Source: Frigidibacter sp. SD6-1
Lineage (GTDB): Bacteria; Pseudomonadota; Alphaproteobacteria; Rhodobacterales; Rhodobacteraceae
DNA length: 64,000 nt
Direction: 5' to 3'
Assembly: GCF_030143255.1 (NCBI RefSeq)
Contig: NZ_JARJNR010000010.1
Coordinates: 1 to 64,000, forward strand
Under the pieces are notes generated by a model. It was not told the origin of the DNA and did not search any database. It saw only the letters and a program-made list of their open reading frames with translations. The position numbers were made by a program, and so were the translations under genes. This document shows positions 25,906 to 34,288 of this stretch, in pieces (the first letter of the stretch is position 1; each line of letters starts with the position of its first letter).

Positions 25906-27117
25906 ATGGAGTACACACCGATTTCGCCGTTTATGCGGCCGATCTCGCATGCCCATCTGCGCGTGGTCGAGCGGCCTGAGGCGTCTGTTCCGGGCAAGCC
26001 CGTCAACAAGTGGGAGCTCCTTCGCGAGCTGTCCAAGGCGCAGGCGGCCTTTGGGGTTTCCGAACGCGATCTGACCGTTCTGCAGGGGCTTCTCAGCTTC
26101 TTTCCGGATGACGCGCTTGGCGGGAATACCGAGATGGTCGTCTTCCCGTCGAACAAGGCAATCTGCGAGCGGCTGAACGGCATGCCCTGCTCCACGATGC
26201 GCAGGCACATTGCCCGCTTGGTGGATGCTGGCTTGCTCATGCGCCGCGATAGTCCCAACGGCAAGAGGTATGTCCGCAAGCATGGCGAAGAGCGCGTGGC
26301 CTTCGGCTTCGATCTCTCGCCGCTCTACTGCCGCTCCGAAGAGGTGGCTCGAGCCGCAGAGGCCGTGCGCGAGGGCGAAGACCGAGTGCGGCGACTGCGG
26401 GAGGTTGTGAGCCTCATGCGGCGCGATCTCGCCGCCCTGGCGGAATTTGGAGAGGAGATCCAGCCGGGCCTTGGCCTCTGGGATCAGCTGCGTGACAAGG
26501 CTGTCCTGACAGCGCGCGCCCTGCGCCGCAAGCTGACGCTCGATGAGCTCTTGGCGTATCGGGCAGATCTCGAAGCTCTTCTCGATCATGCACGCAACGT
26601 CATTGATGGCCCTGAAACAGAAGAAATGAACACCAATGATGCCAGTTTTGAGCGTCACCATCATAATTCAAATGAAGAATCTATAGATCTTGAACCTGCC
26701 TTAGAAAAAGGCGGGGCGGCGGCCGGCGCGCCAGATGTTGAAACGGATGCGCCTGGTGCTGACGTGGAAGAAGCCGACGCAAGACGCGTACCGAAGATCC
26801 CGCTCCATCTGGTAATCGCGGGCTGCCCGTCGCTCAAAACCTTTTACCAGGGCGACATCCGCCACTGGCATCAGCTTTTCGACGCGGCTTGCCATGTACG
26901 GCCGGCCATGGGGATCAGTGTGTCCGCTTGGGAAGAAGCGCAACGGTTCATGGGGCCCGAGCAGGCATCGATCGTTGTTGTCGCCATGCTGGAACGCTTT
27001 ACCGACATCCGATCGCCCGGCGGATACCTCCGTGCGCTGACTTCGAAGGCGGCGGCGGGCGAGTTCTCTTGCGGGCCGATGGTCATGGCGCTGATGTCCC
27101 GGCGAAACGCGGCGTGA
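25906..27117 (+). CDS. repC: RepC replication initiator
   Basis: A 403-residue initiator of the repABC family. Conserved features include the N-terminal 'HLRVVERPEASVPGKPVNKWELLRELSKAQ', the helix-turn-helix 'SNKAICERLNGMPCSTMRRHIARLVDAGLL' and the C-terminal 'SPGGYLRALTSKAAAGEFSCGPMVMAL'. In this family the origin lies inside repC. The AT-rich tract at about 26620-26710, unlike its GC-rich surroundings, is the likely melting region. The ATG at 25906 was chosen. A GTG at 25894 is an alternative. Confidence 0.95.
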   Translation: MEYTPISPFMRPISHAHLRVVERPEASVPGKPVNKWELLRELSKAQAAFGVSERDLTVLQGLLSFFPDDALGGNTEMVVFPSNKAICERLNGMPCSTMRRHIARLVDAGLLMRRDSPNGKRYVRKHGEERVAFGFDLSPLYCRSEEVARAAEAVREGEDRVRRLREVVSLMRRDLAALAEFGEEIQPGLGLWDQLRDKAVLTARALRRKLTLDELLAYRADLEALLDHARNVIDGPETEEMNTNDASFERHHHNSNEESIDLEPALEKGGAAAGAPDVETDAPGADVEEADARRVPKIPLHLVIAGCPSLKTFYQGDIRHWHQLFDAACHVRPAMGISVSAWEEAQRFMGPEQASIVVVAMLERFTDIRSPGGYLRALTSKAAAGEFSCGPMVMALMSRRNAA

Positions 27118-27118
27118 T

Positions 27119-27134
27119 GTTCACAGCTGTGAAC
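27119..27134. other. parS centromere site 1
   Basis: The perfect 16-bp palindrome GTTCACAGCTGTGAAC fits the repABC parS consensus GTTNNNNGCNNNNAAC. It starts right after the repC stop. RepB should bind here to attach the plasmid to the RepA segregation machinery. Confidence 0.85.
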
Positions 27135-27164
27135 ATTCTCCCCGTCGACGCCCCAATCGACGAA

Positions 27165-27180
27165 GTTCACAGCTGTGAAC
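27165..27180. other. parS centromere site 2
   Basis: A second identical copy of the GTTCACAGCTGTGAAC palindrome, 46 bp downstream of site 1. Paired sites allow RepB dimers to cooperate. No third copy was noticed in the window. Confidence 0.85.
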
Positions 27181-27240
27181 TCTCTGCGCCGTCTGATGAG
27201 CAACCAGCAGACAGAGGGAAAGGTTGGGGGTTTGAGGGGT

Positions 27241-27281
27241 GACGGGAAGTGAGATCGGGAGAGTGGCTTCCGGCGCCCGTC
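27241..27281 (+). promoter_or_regulatory. structured leader, AGYGG hairpin class (copy A)
   Basis: An outer stem GACGGG/CCCGTC (27241-27246 with 27276-27281) encloses a 9-nt left bulge, an inner stem CGGGAG/CTTCCG with pentaloop AGTGG, and a 3-nt right bulge GCG. It lies 14 nt before the ATG of the large ParB-like gene. The same fold occurs at 46861-46905 and 48744-48780, with base changes that keep pairing. The gene association recalls the 'radC' RNA motif described in alphaproteobacteria. I cannot confirm the match without a covariance search. Confidence 0.7.
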
Positions 27282-27295
27282 GTGGAGAAGATCTG

Positions 27296-29467
27296 ATGGC
27301 GAAAGCAGCCCAGAAAATCACGCTGTCCCCCTCGCGGGACATCCCCTTCGACAAGCTCGTCCTGAGCCAGTCCAACGTACGGCGCATCAAGGCTGGCGTC
27401 TCAGTCGAGGAACTGGCCGAGGACATCGCGCGACGCGGGCTCTTGCAGGGATTGAACGTCCGGCCCATGCTCGATGCCGATGGGGTCGAGACCGGCATGT
27501 TCGAGATCCCGGCCGGTGGCCGCCGCTTCCAGGCGCTGTCGCTGCTGGTGAAGCAGAAGCGGCTGGCCAAGACCGCGCCGATCCCCTGCATCGTTCGGGA
27601 TGCCGCGTCGGATATCCTGCCCGAGGACGACTCGCTGGCGGAGAACATGCAGCGCGTCGCCCTGCACCCGCTGGATCAATTCCGCGCCTTCGTGGCTTTG
27701 CGCGAGAAGGGTCAGGGCGACGAAGCGATCGCGGCGGCCTTCTTCGTCACGCCCCAGATCGTGAAGCAGCGCCTGAAACTCGCGTCCGTGGCCCCTGCCC
27801 TTTTGGAAGTCTATGCCGAGGATGCCATGACGCTCGAGCAGCTGATGGCCTTCACGGTGAACCCGGATCATGCGCGTCAGGTGCAGGTCTGGGAAGCGGT
27901 GAAGAACTCCTGGAACAAGGAGCCCTATGCCATCCGGCGCATGCTGACCGAGGCCTCGGTTCGGGCTTCGGATCGTCGCGCGGTCTTCGTTGGTGTCGAT
28001 GCCTATGAGGCGGCGGGCGGTGTTGTCCTCCGTGATCTCTTCCAGGGCGACGACGGTGGCTGGCTGGAGGACCCTGCCCTGCTCGACCGCTTGGTCGCCG
28101 AGAAGCTCCAAGCTGAAGCCGAGGCTCTGGCCGCCGAGGGCTGGAAGTGGATCGAGGTCGCGACCGACCTGCCCTATGGCTACAGCCACGGTCTGCGGCG
28201 TCTGGCCGGTGATCCCGCCCCGATGACCGACGAGGAACGCGCGGCCCATGCGACGCTCCTCGCCAAGTATCGTGCGCTGGAGGAGGAGTACTCCGGCCAG
28301 GACGAATATCCCGAGGAGATCGATGCCCGGCTCGGTCAGCTCGAGATGGCGATGGAAGCGCTCGAGCAGCGGCCGCTGATCTACGATCCGGCCGAGGTCG
28401 GGCGCGCGGGCGTCTTCGTCACGCTTGATCGGGACGGCAGTCTCGCGGTGTATCGCGGCTATGTCCGGCCCGAGGACGAGCCGCGCGAGGAGACCGCGGT
28501 TCAGGATGCCGATGGTGCGGATGTCATGGGGCAGGGGGGTGATGTCGGTGTTTCCAGTTGGAAACCGTCGGCGACCTCCGCCGGGGGCACGGTCATCACC
28601 TCGGGTGGTCAGCCGATCGGTGCCGATCCGACCGAGGAGGACGATGACGGCGCGATGAAGCCGTTGCCCGAACGGCTGGTCATAGAATTGACCGCCCACC
28701 GGACCTTGGCGTTGCGTGAGGCCATCGGACGTTCGCCGGACGTCGCGCTGACGCTCCTGCTCCTGAAGCTGGTGACGGATACCTTCCGCACCTCCTCTGC
28801 CTCGGACAGTTGTCTCGAGGCCTCGGTGCGTCACGTCTACATGTCGGCGCAGGCGCCCGATCTGAAGGACAGCATCGTGGCGAAGCTGGTCGATGAGCGG
28901 CACGCCGCTTGGGAGGCCGATCTGCCTCTTGGTGACGATGCCGCGCTCTGGGACTATCTGACGGTCCTCGACCAGGGCAGCCGTCTGGCTCTGCTGGCGC
29001 ATTGCCTCAGCTTTGGGATCAACGCGCTCCATGAGAAGGTGAACCCCTATGGTGCGGGCATCTCCGCCAACGGTCTGACGCGCCGCATGGCCCATGCCGA
29101 TCTGGTGGCCCGCGCAGTCGATCTCGACATGGTCGAGGCTGGTTGGGAGCCGACGGTCGATGGCTACCTCAACCGCGTGCCCAAGGCTCGGATCCTCGAG
29201 GCCGTGCGCGAGGCGAAGGGGGAGGGGACCGCGCAACTTCTCGATCACCTGAAGAAGGGCGAAATGGCGACCGAGGCCGAGCGGCTTCTCAAGGGCAGCG
29301 GCTGGTTGCCCGAGGTCCTGCGCCGGGTCGATCTCGCAGCGCGCGACGGCGAGGCGATCGCAGAAGGGCAGGGGGAGGATGCGGCAGAACCCGAGGATGT
29401 CGATCTCCCGGCTTTCCTGACGGCTGATTTGCCCGACGGCAATGCGTCGATGATGGCGGCAGAGTGA
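27296..29467 (+). CDS. large ParB-like nuclease-domain protein
   Basis: A 723-residue protein with an N-terminal ParB/sulfiredoxin domain: 'LVLSQSNVRRIKAGVSVEELAEDIARRGLLQGLNVRP', the GxRR box 'IPAGGRRFQALSLL' and 'LAENMQRVALHPLDQFRAF', then an HTH 'GDEAIAAAFFVTPQIVKQRLKLA'. The long acidic C-terminus (about residues 300-723) has no named domain. Proteins of this kind are common accessory ParB homologues on alphaproteobacterial plasmids and islands, distinct from RepB. The ATG at 27296 follows GGAGAAG and the structured leader. Confidence 0.88.
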   Translation: MAKAAQKITLSPSRDIPFDKLVLSQSNVRRIKAGVSVEELAEDIARRGLLQGLNVRPMLDADGVETGMFEIPAGGRRFQALSLLVKQKRLAKTAPIPCIVRDAASDILPEDDSLAENMQRVALHPLDQFRAFVALREKGQGDEAIAAAFFVTPQIVKQRLKLASVAPALLEVYAEDAMTLEQLMAFTVNPDHARQVQVWEAVKNSWNKEPYAIRRMLTEASVRASDRRAVFVGVDAYEAAGGVVLRDLFQGDDGGWLEDPALLDRLVAEKLQAEAEALAAEGWKWIEVATDLPYGYSHGLRRLAGDPAPMTDEERAAHATLLAKYRALEEEYSGQDEYPEEIDARLGQLEMAMEALEQRPLIYDPAEVGRAGVFVTLDRDGSLAVYRGYVRPEDEPREETAVQDADGADVMGQGGDVGVSSWKPSATSAGGTVITSGGQPIGADPTEEDDDGAMKPLPERLVIELTAHRTLALREAIGRSPDVALTLLLLKLVTDTFRTSSASDSCLEASVRHVYMSAQAPDLKDSIVAKLVDERHAAWEADLPLGDDAALWDYLTVLDQGSRLALLAHCLSFGINALHEKVNPYGAGISANGLTRRMAHADLVARAVDLDMVEAGWEPTVDGYLNRVPKARILEAVREAKGEGTAQLLDHLKKGEMATEAERLLKGSGWLPEVLRRVDLAARDGEAIAEGQGEDAAEPEDVDLPAFLTADLPDGNASMMAAE

Positions 29468-29535
29468 TCTGAGCCATCCGGGGGGGCGGGGGTGCCCGCC
29501 CCCTATCTCACAAAATACAGCAATATCAATACGAT

Positions 29536-29555
29536 GAATGCGAATATTCGCATTC
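29536..29555. promoter_or_regulatory. perfect 20-bp palindrome
   Basis: GAATGCGAATATTCGCATTC is a perfect inverted repeat centred 24 bp upstream of the ATG at 29569, in a short AT-rich island. It is a strong operator candidate, though as transcript it could also form a 9-bp stem just ahead of the GAGGA ribosome site. Confidence 0.65.
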
Positions 29556-29568
29556 GGGATGAGGAATC

Positions 29569-30042
29569 ATGTCTGCAACAACCATCATCGACACAGCCCC
29601 TCTCGGGGCGCTCATTCGCTACACCGACGGCAGTCCCAAGCCGCCGGCACGGTTCACGAAGAAGCTCGCGGCCTGGGAGCGTTCGAACGGCGTCGGTCGA
29701 CTCGTGAAGAAAGAGCCGCCCCGGGTCTATCTGACCTGGACCGCTCCGGCCTCCTTCACGCTGCATGAGGGGAATTTCTCCTCGGACGGGGTCATCCTCG
29801 TCACCATCATGCGCAGCCACTCGGCGGACAGCCGGCTGGTATTCGAGGTCGACGAGGAGCCGAAGCCCGGGCAGGTCCGCGTACTCCTGGACTTCGGAGG
29901 CAACACCGAGCTGCTGCATCTTGCGGAGTCGATCACCGCGGCCGAGCTCTGGATCGCGCGGGAGGGCTACCGAAACGCGCGGCTCGAGATCGTCGGTGCC
30001 GAGGACGGCGATAGGGCAGGGGGCGCGGACCTGGCCGCCTGA
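29569..30042 (+). CDS. plasmid accessory protein of unknown function
   Basis: A 157-residue soluble protein starting MSATTIIDTAPLGAL, preceded by GAGGAATC. The middle ('RVYLTWTAPASFTLHEGNFSSDGVILVTIMRSH') looks like beta strands and the end is 'ESITAAELWIAREGYRNARLEIVG'. No named family was recognised. It lies between the large ParB-like gene and a GC-rich terminator at 30056-30087, so it is probably transcribed alone from the palindrome promoter or with the parB-like gene. Confidence 0.7.
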   Translation: MSATTIIDTAPLGALIRYTDGSPKPPARFTKKLAAWERSNGVGRLVKKEPPRVYLTWTAPASFTLHEGNFSSDGVILVTIMRSHSADSRLVFEVDEEPKPGQVRVLLDFGGNTELLHLAESITAAELWIAREGYRNARLEIVGAEDGDRAGGADLAA

Positions 30043-30055
30043 GCCCTGACAAGGC

Positions 30056-30087
30056 GTGAGGGGCCCACCCATGTGCGGGCCCCTCAC
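30056..30087. terminator. terminator-like hairpin after 29569-30042
   Basis: GTGAGGGGCCC pairs perfectly with GGGCCCCTCAC (11 bp) around a 10-nt loop, 13 bp after the stop codon. No T-tract follows, so its ability to end transcription is uncertain. Confidence 0.6.
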
Positions 30088-30383
30088 CGACCACAAGAAC
30101 CTCGTCCCGCGATGCCGCGGGGCGCAGAGTTATCCATCCCCCAATTCGGAGGTTTTCAACCAAGAGTCTGCCCGGGAGGTTGGCGGCGTTAGCAACATCA
30201 GCGGGACAATTGGCTCCAGTCGTCAGGGCACCTCCCCCGCTCGCCATTCCCTTCCTTGCCCCGAACCCTGTCTTCGAGATCAACCCGCGAGGGGTCGGAC
30301 TACGGGCGAGCCCGTGCCGCCGGGTGGATTCGGGCAAGCCGAACGCACCCGGTGATGTCAGCCAGTCTTCGGGCCTGCGGGGT
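30088..30383. other. non-coding stretch before the small-protein leader
   Basis: About 300 bp with no convincing gene. Open frames on either strand lack ribosome sites and known sequence. It probably holds the promoter of the 54-residue protein at 30433. Confidence 0.4.
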
Positions 30384-30422
30384 CCTGTCGCGCGGGGGAT
30401 GGTCCCCCGCCTCCAAGACAGG
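30384..30422 (+). promoter_or_regulatory. structured leader with GGTCCC hairpin overlapping the ribosome site
   Basis: An outer stem CCTGTC/GACAGG (30384-30389 with 30417-30422) encloses a strong 8-bp stem GCGGGGGA/TCCCCCGC with a 3-nt loop TGG. The 3' arm of the outer stem contains the first bases of the AGGAG ribosome site (30420-30424) of the gene at 30433, so folding would restrict translation. A related element precedes ssb at 36300-36328. Confidence 0.6.
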
Positions 30423-30432
30423 AGCCAAACAG

Positions 30433-30597
30433 ATGTCCCGTAAAGATGCTCACGCTTTCGCCGCCTCCCTCGCCGCCACGCTGATGGTCTCGATCGTCGT
30501 CTTCCAGGCAGGGGATGGAACCTTCGGCGCCGTCCCCGCCGATGAAATCGACGGCGACGAGGTCGTGATCGTCTCGGAATACGATCCCTTCGGGTGA
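30433..30597 (+). CDS. 54-residue small protein
   Basis: A short protein with an N-terminal hydrophobic segment 'AFAASLAATLMVSIVVFQAG' that could be a signal anchor, followed by an acidic tail 'ADEIDGDEVVIVSEYDPFG'. The ATG is preceded by AGGAG and by a structured leader, which supports expression. No family was recognised. The acidic C-terminus ending in PFG resembles, only superficially, protein-interaction tips such as that of SSB. Confidence 0.6.
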   Translation: MSRKDAHAFAASLAATLMVSIVVFQAGDGTFGAVPADEIDGDEVVIVSEYDPFG

Positions 30598-30700
30598 GGC
30601 TTCGGCCTCACTTCCCAAGGGCCCGGGCACGGCGCTGGTGCGCCTCCGGGCCTATCGCCGACCGAGTGGCCTTGCGCCGATCAAATGGACGGTCATCGAA

Positions 30701-31366
30701 CTATTGCGCGCCTGCCATCAATGGCAGGCCATCCTCGCGCCATTCCGGCAAACCGCCGTCAAGGCGGCGCGCATTGAGGCCGTGTTTGCGAAGTGCGGCG
30801 ACAGCCTGGTGGGCATAGATGCAATAGGGGCCCCTGCAATAGGCCACGATTTCGGTGGCCGGATCGAGCGTCGGGACGATCCGCTCGATCTCCGTCAGCG
30901 CCATGTTGAGCGCACCCGGAATGTGGCCCGCGGCGTATTCGTCGGCCGGCCTCACGTCGAGCACGGTGACGGAGCCTTCCGCGAGCCGTGCGGCGAGGTC
31001 CGCGCGGCTGACGGCTTCGGGGGCGTCCTTGCCGCCTGAAAGCCCTCGCAGGATACGCTCGACTTGCGCGAGGTTCCGTTCTGCCACGATGCGCAGCAGA
31101 TCCATCAGCGCGAGTGTCTTGGCATCGGTCAGCCGATAGATCACTGCCTTGCCGTCGCGGCGGCTGGTGACGAGAGCGGCGCGGCGCAGCTGTTGCAGAT
31201 GCTGCGAGCAGTTGGCGATCGTGAGGCCTGTCTTGTCCGCAAGTGCCTCCACCCCGCGTTCGCCTTGCGCGAGTTGTTCCAGCAGCATCAGACGCGCCGG
31301 TGCTGATAAGGCGCGTGCGACGAGGGCATATTCCTCCAGCAGGGCCAACTTCGGGCTGATTGACAA
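30701..31366 (-). CDS. ArsR-type regulator fused to a rhodanese domain
   Basis: A 221-residue two-domain protein. Residues about 10-95 form an ArsR winged helix ('VARALSAPARLMLLEQLAQGERGVEALADKTGLTIANCSQHLQQLRRAALV'). Residues about 115-215 form a rhodanese domain with active-site loop 'CRGPYC'. The fusion suggests direct sensing of sulfane sulfur or persulfide. It is divergent from the sulfur-transfer genes at 31455-34714 and is probably their repressor. A second cysteine lies in the DNA-binding domain (ANCSQH). Confidence 0.9.
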   Translation of the reverse strand: MSISPKLALLEEYALVARALSAPARLMLLEQLAQGERGVEALADKTGLTIANCSQHLQQLRRAALVTSRRDGKAVIYRLTDAKTLALMDLLRIVAERNLAQVERILRGLSGGKDAPEAVSRADLAARLAEGSVTVLDVRPADEYAAGHIPGALNMALTEIERIVPTLDPATEIVAYCRGPYCIYAHQAVAALRKHGLNARRLDGGLPEWREDGLPLMAGAQ

Positions 31367-31454
31367 GGCCTGTCTCCTGACGCTAGATCATTCAAGCGAT
31401 AACTTGAATAATAGCGATTCCATCGCGCCCCACAAGCCCCAAGGCCAGCGATCC

Positions 31455-32318
31455 ATGTCCGAGACCATCCTTGCCACCGAGGCGACCATCCGTCTTGCCA
31501 TCTTTCTGGGTGTTCTGGCGGGCATGGCGCTGTGGGAAGTGGCGGCCCCGCGGCGCAGGCGAGAAATCCCGCGCGTCATCCGTTGGACGAACAACCTTGC
31601 TCTGGTGGTGGTGGATACGGTCATCCTGCGGCTGAGTTTTCCGATCCTCGCGGTCGGTCTGGCCGTCATGGCCGAGGATCGTGGCTGGGGCCTGTTCAAC
31701 AATCTCGATGTGCCAGTTTGGGTCGCAATCATCGTCTCGATGCTGCTGCTCGATCTGGCGATCTACCTTCAGCACGTGATGTTCCACGCCGTGCCCGGGC
31801 TCTGGCGGCTGCACCGGATGCACCACGCCGATCTCGATTTCGACGCGACCACGGGACTGCGTTTCCATCCCGTGGAGATCCTCATTTCCATGGGGATCAA
31901 GCTGGCGGTGGTCGCGGCGCTCGGCCCCCCCGCCGTCGCGGTGCTACTGTTCGAGGTGATCCTGAACGCCACCGCGCTTTTCAACCACGCCAACATCGAC
32001 CTGCCGCGCCCGGTGGACCGCGTGCTGCGCCTCATCGTCGTGACGCCGGACATGCACCGCGTCCACCATTCCACCGACCCGCGCGAGACCAACTCGAACT
32101 ACGGCTTCAACCTGCCGTGGTGGGACAGGCTCCTCGGCACCTACATCGCCCAGCCCGCCAAGGGACACGAGGGGATGGAGATCGGCATCGAGCAGTTCCG
32201 GACACGCCGCGATCTCTGGCTCGACCGGATGCTGGTCCAGCCGCTGCGCGGACCGGCATCGGGCCATGCGCTCGATCCCCGGAACACGACAAGGAGCCCG
32301 CAGAATGACCGCAAGTGA
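31455..32318 (+). CDS. sterol desaturase/fatty acid hydroxylase family protein
   Basis: A 287-residue membrane protein with the di-iron histidine boxes of the family: 'HVMFH', 'LHRMHH', 'FNHANI' and 'MHRVHHS'. Four membrane segments are visible. These enzymes insert oxygen into lipid chains. In Rhodobacteraceae a copy often accompanies MFS, DsrE and rhodanese genes, but its link with sulfur metabolism is unclear. The ATG at 31455 gives the compact N-terminus. The end overlaps the MFS gene by 14 bp. Confidence 0.85.
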   Translation: MSETILATEATIRLAIFLGVLAGMALWEVAAPRRRREIPRVIRWTNNLALVVVDTVILRLSFPILAVGLAVMAEDRGWGLFNNLDVPVWVAIIVSMLLLDLAIYLQHVMFHAVPGLWRLHRMHHADLDFDATTGLRFHPVEILISMGIKLAVVAALGPPAVAVLLFEVILNATALFNHANIDLPRPVDRVLRLIVVTPDMHRVHHSTDPRETNSNYGFNLPWWDRLLGTYIAQPAKGHEGMEIGIEQFRTRRDLWLDRMLVQPLRGPASGHALDPRNTTRSPQNDRK

Positions 32319-33609
32319 ATTCACGCGCGGCATCCGCGAGAATAGGGTCCAGGTCGCGCATCAGCTGATCCAGGTGATGCTGGTGGGTTTCGCCATCGGC
32401 ATGACTCGCACGGTGGTCCCGGCGCTGGCCGAGAGCGAGTTCGGGCTCGAGCGCGGCTCGTTCCTGCTGCTGGCGTCCTTCGTCGTGGCCTTCGGTGCGG
32501 TCAAGGCGGTGATGAACTTCGTCGCCGGGCGCTGGTCCGAGCGGATCGGTCGCAAGCGGGTGCTGGCCTTCGGTTGGGTCATGGCGCTGCCGATCCCGGT
32601 GATGATCTGGTACGCGCCCGACTGGAACTGGATCGTCGCGGCGACCGTGCTGCTGGGCGTCAACCAGGGCCTCTGCTGGTCGATGACGCAGACCGCGAAA
32701 CTCGACATCACGCGCGCCGAGGAACGCGGCCTCACCATGGGGCTCAACGAGTTCTCCGGCTATGTCGGCGTGGCAATCGCAGGCATCCTCACCGCATATG
32801 CCGCGGAAGGGCTGGGCGCGCGGACGGGCCTGCTGGTCTTTGGCATGGCCGTGGTCCTGCTGGCGCTGATCCTGACCGTGGTCTGGGTGAAGGACACGCT
32901 GCCTTGGGCCAAGGCCGAGACGGCCGCGCACAAGGCAGCACCCCCGAAATCCCTGCCGCGTTATCCGCAGGGCAGCTCCGAACACCCGACGACGCGCGAG
33001 GTCTTCGCGCTGATGAGCTGGCGCGACCGGCGGCTCTTCGCGATCTCCCAGGCGGGGCTGGTCGAGAAGTTCGTCGATGCGCTGGTCTGGGCGCTGTTCC
33101 CGGTCTTCCTTGTGACCCAAGGCGCGACCCTGACCGAGGTCGGCTGGATCGTCGGCACCTATGGTTTCGTCTGGGGCGGCTCGCAGCTCTTCACCGGGCG
33201 GCTGTCGGACCATGTGGGCCGCTTCTGGCCCAACGTGCTCGGCATGTGGATCTGCGGCGCGGGCGTGGCGATGGTGGTCATGGGCACGGGCGCGCTCTGG
33301 TGGTCGGTCTCGGCCGGGGTGGCGGGCTTCGGCATGGCGCTTCTCTATCCGAACCTCTCGGCGGCGGTTGCGGACATCACCCCGCCGGCCTGGCGCGGCT
33401 CGGCCATCGGCATCTACCGCTTCTGGCGCGACCTCGGCTACGCCATCGGCGCGCTCGGCCTCGGGCTAGCGGCCAGCCTGACCGGCGCTGCGGAAGCGGC
33501 CTTCTGGTTCGTCGCGATCTCCATGTTCGTCTCCGGCGGCCTGCTCTTCTGGCTCGGCGAGGAGACGCACCCGCGTCTCAACCCCGCCACCCAAGAGGCC
33601 CCTGCATGA
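32305..33609 (+). CDS. MFS transporter
   Basis: A 434-residue major facilitator with 12 predicted membrane segments and the loop motif 'GRWSERIGRKRVLAFG' between helices 2 and 3, plus the repeat 'GRLSDHVGRFWPNVLG' in the second half. The central cytoplasmic loop (about 205-245) is charged. The substrate is unknown. The neighbourhood of DsrE and rhodanese genes suggests a sulfur compound. AAGGAGCC precedes the ATG at 32305, inside the previous gene's end. Confidence 0.88.
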   Translation: MTASEFTRGIRENRVQVAHQLIQVMLVGFAIGMTRTVVPALAESEFGLERGSFLLLASFVVAFGAVKAVMNFVAGRWSERIGRKRVLAFGWVMALPIPVMIWYAPDWNWIVAATVLLGVNQGLCWSMTQTAKLDITRAEERGLTMGLNEFSGYVGVAIAGILTAYAAEGLGARTGLLVFGMAVVLLALILTVVWVKDTLPWAKAETAAHKAAPPKSLPRYPQGSSEHPTTREVFALMSWRDRRLFAISQAGLVEKFVDALVWALFPVFLVTQGATLTEVGWIVGTYGFVWGGSQLFTGRLSDHVGRFWPNVLGMWICGAGVAMVVMGTGALWWSVSAGVAGFGMALLYPNLSAAVADITPPAWRGSAIGIYRFWRDLGYAIGALGLGLAASLTGAAEAAFWFVAISMFVSGGLLFWLGEETHPRLNPATQEAPA

Positions 33610-33959
33610 AACACCTGATCCTGCTGAACGACCCACCCTACGGAACCGAGCGCAGCTTCAACGGCCTGCGCATGGCCTACGCACTGGCGAAGAACGATCC
33701 CGAGGCGGATATCACCGTCTTCCTGATGGCCGACGCGGTGCTCTGCGCCAAGGCGGGGCAGAAGACGCCCGATGGCTACTACAATCTCGAGCGCATGCTC
33801 CGCCGGGTCCTGTCCGCCAAGGGGCGCGTCCTGATGTGCGGCACCTGCCTGGACGCGCGCGGCCTTGCAGAGGGCGACATGATGGAGGGGACGAGCCGCT
33901 CCACAATGGACGAACTCGCCCAAGCGACGCTGGCCGCCGACAAGGTCCTGGTGTTCTGA
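33606..33959 (+). CDS. DsrE-family sulfur-transfer protein
   Basis: A 117-residue protein with the DsrE/TusD fold ('HLILLNDPPYGTERSFNGLRMAYALAKN', 'ITVFLMADAVLCAKAGQ', 'RVLMCGTCLDARGL'). The cysteine in 'MCGTCLDARG' is at the position used for persulfide transfer. It is overlapped by 4 bp with the MFS gene and by one base with the rhodanese gene that follows, so sulfur would be passed between DsrE and rhodanese. Confidence 0.9.
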   Translation: MKHLILLNDPPYGTERSFNGLRMAYALAKNDPEADITVFLMADAVLCAKAGQKTPDGYYNLERMLRRVLSAKGRVLMCGTCLDARGLAEGDMMEGTSRSTMDELAQATLAADKVLVF

Positions 33960-34255
33960 TGGCCGGGATGCTTACGCTCGCCGCCCTCGCGGCCGACCCG
34001 GATCGCTTCCACCTGATCGACGTCCGCGACGCGGAAGACTTCGTCGCCGCCCATTTGACGGGCGCCGTCCATATCCCGCTGGCCGAACTCGAAGACCGGG
34101 CGGGAGAACTTCCTGCTGGCAGAACACCCGTGACCATCTGCGGCAAGGGCGGCGGTCGGTCGGCAGAGGGCGCGGATGTCCTGAACAGGCTCGGCCACCC
34201 GGACGCCCTATGGCTCGAAGGCGGCACGATCGGCTGGCTTGCGCAGAACACCTGA
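33959..34255 (+). CDS. single-domain rhodanese
   Basis: A 98-residue cytoplasmic rhodanese with 'FHLIDVRDAEDFVAAHLTGAVHIPL' and the active-site loop 'ICGKGGGRSAEGA' carrying the catalytic cysteine. Its start shares a base with the stop of the DsrE gene (TGATG). It is the probable sulfur donor or acceptor partner of DsrE. Confidence 0.9.
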   Translation: MAGMLTLAALAADPDRFHLIDVRDAEDFVAAHLTGAVHIPLAELEDRAGELPAGRTPVTICGKGGGRSAEGADVLNRLGHPDALWLEGGTIGWLAQNT

Positions 34256-34288
34256 ACACCAAGAAACCGAAACGGAGGAGACCCCCGG

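Noticed and set aside
27401-29248. Minus-strand open frame of 615 codons
   Set aside because: Antisense to the ParB-like gene; no ribosome site and no recognisable domain, while the plus frame has ParB motifs.
32107-33213. Minus-strand open frame of 368 codons
   Set aside because: Antisense to the MFS transporter; no ribosome site.
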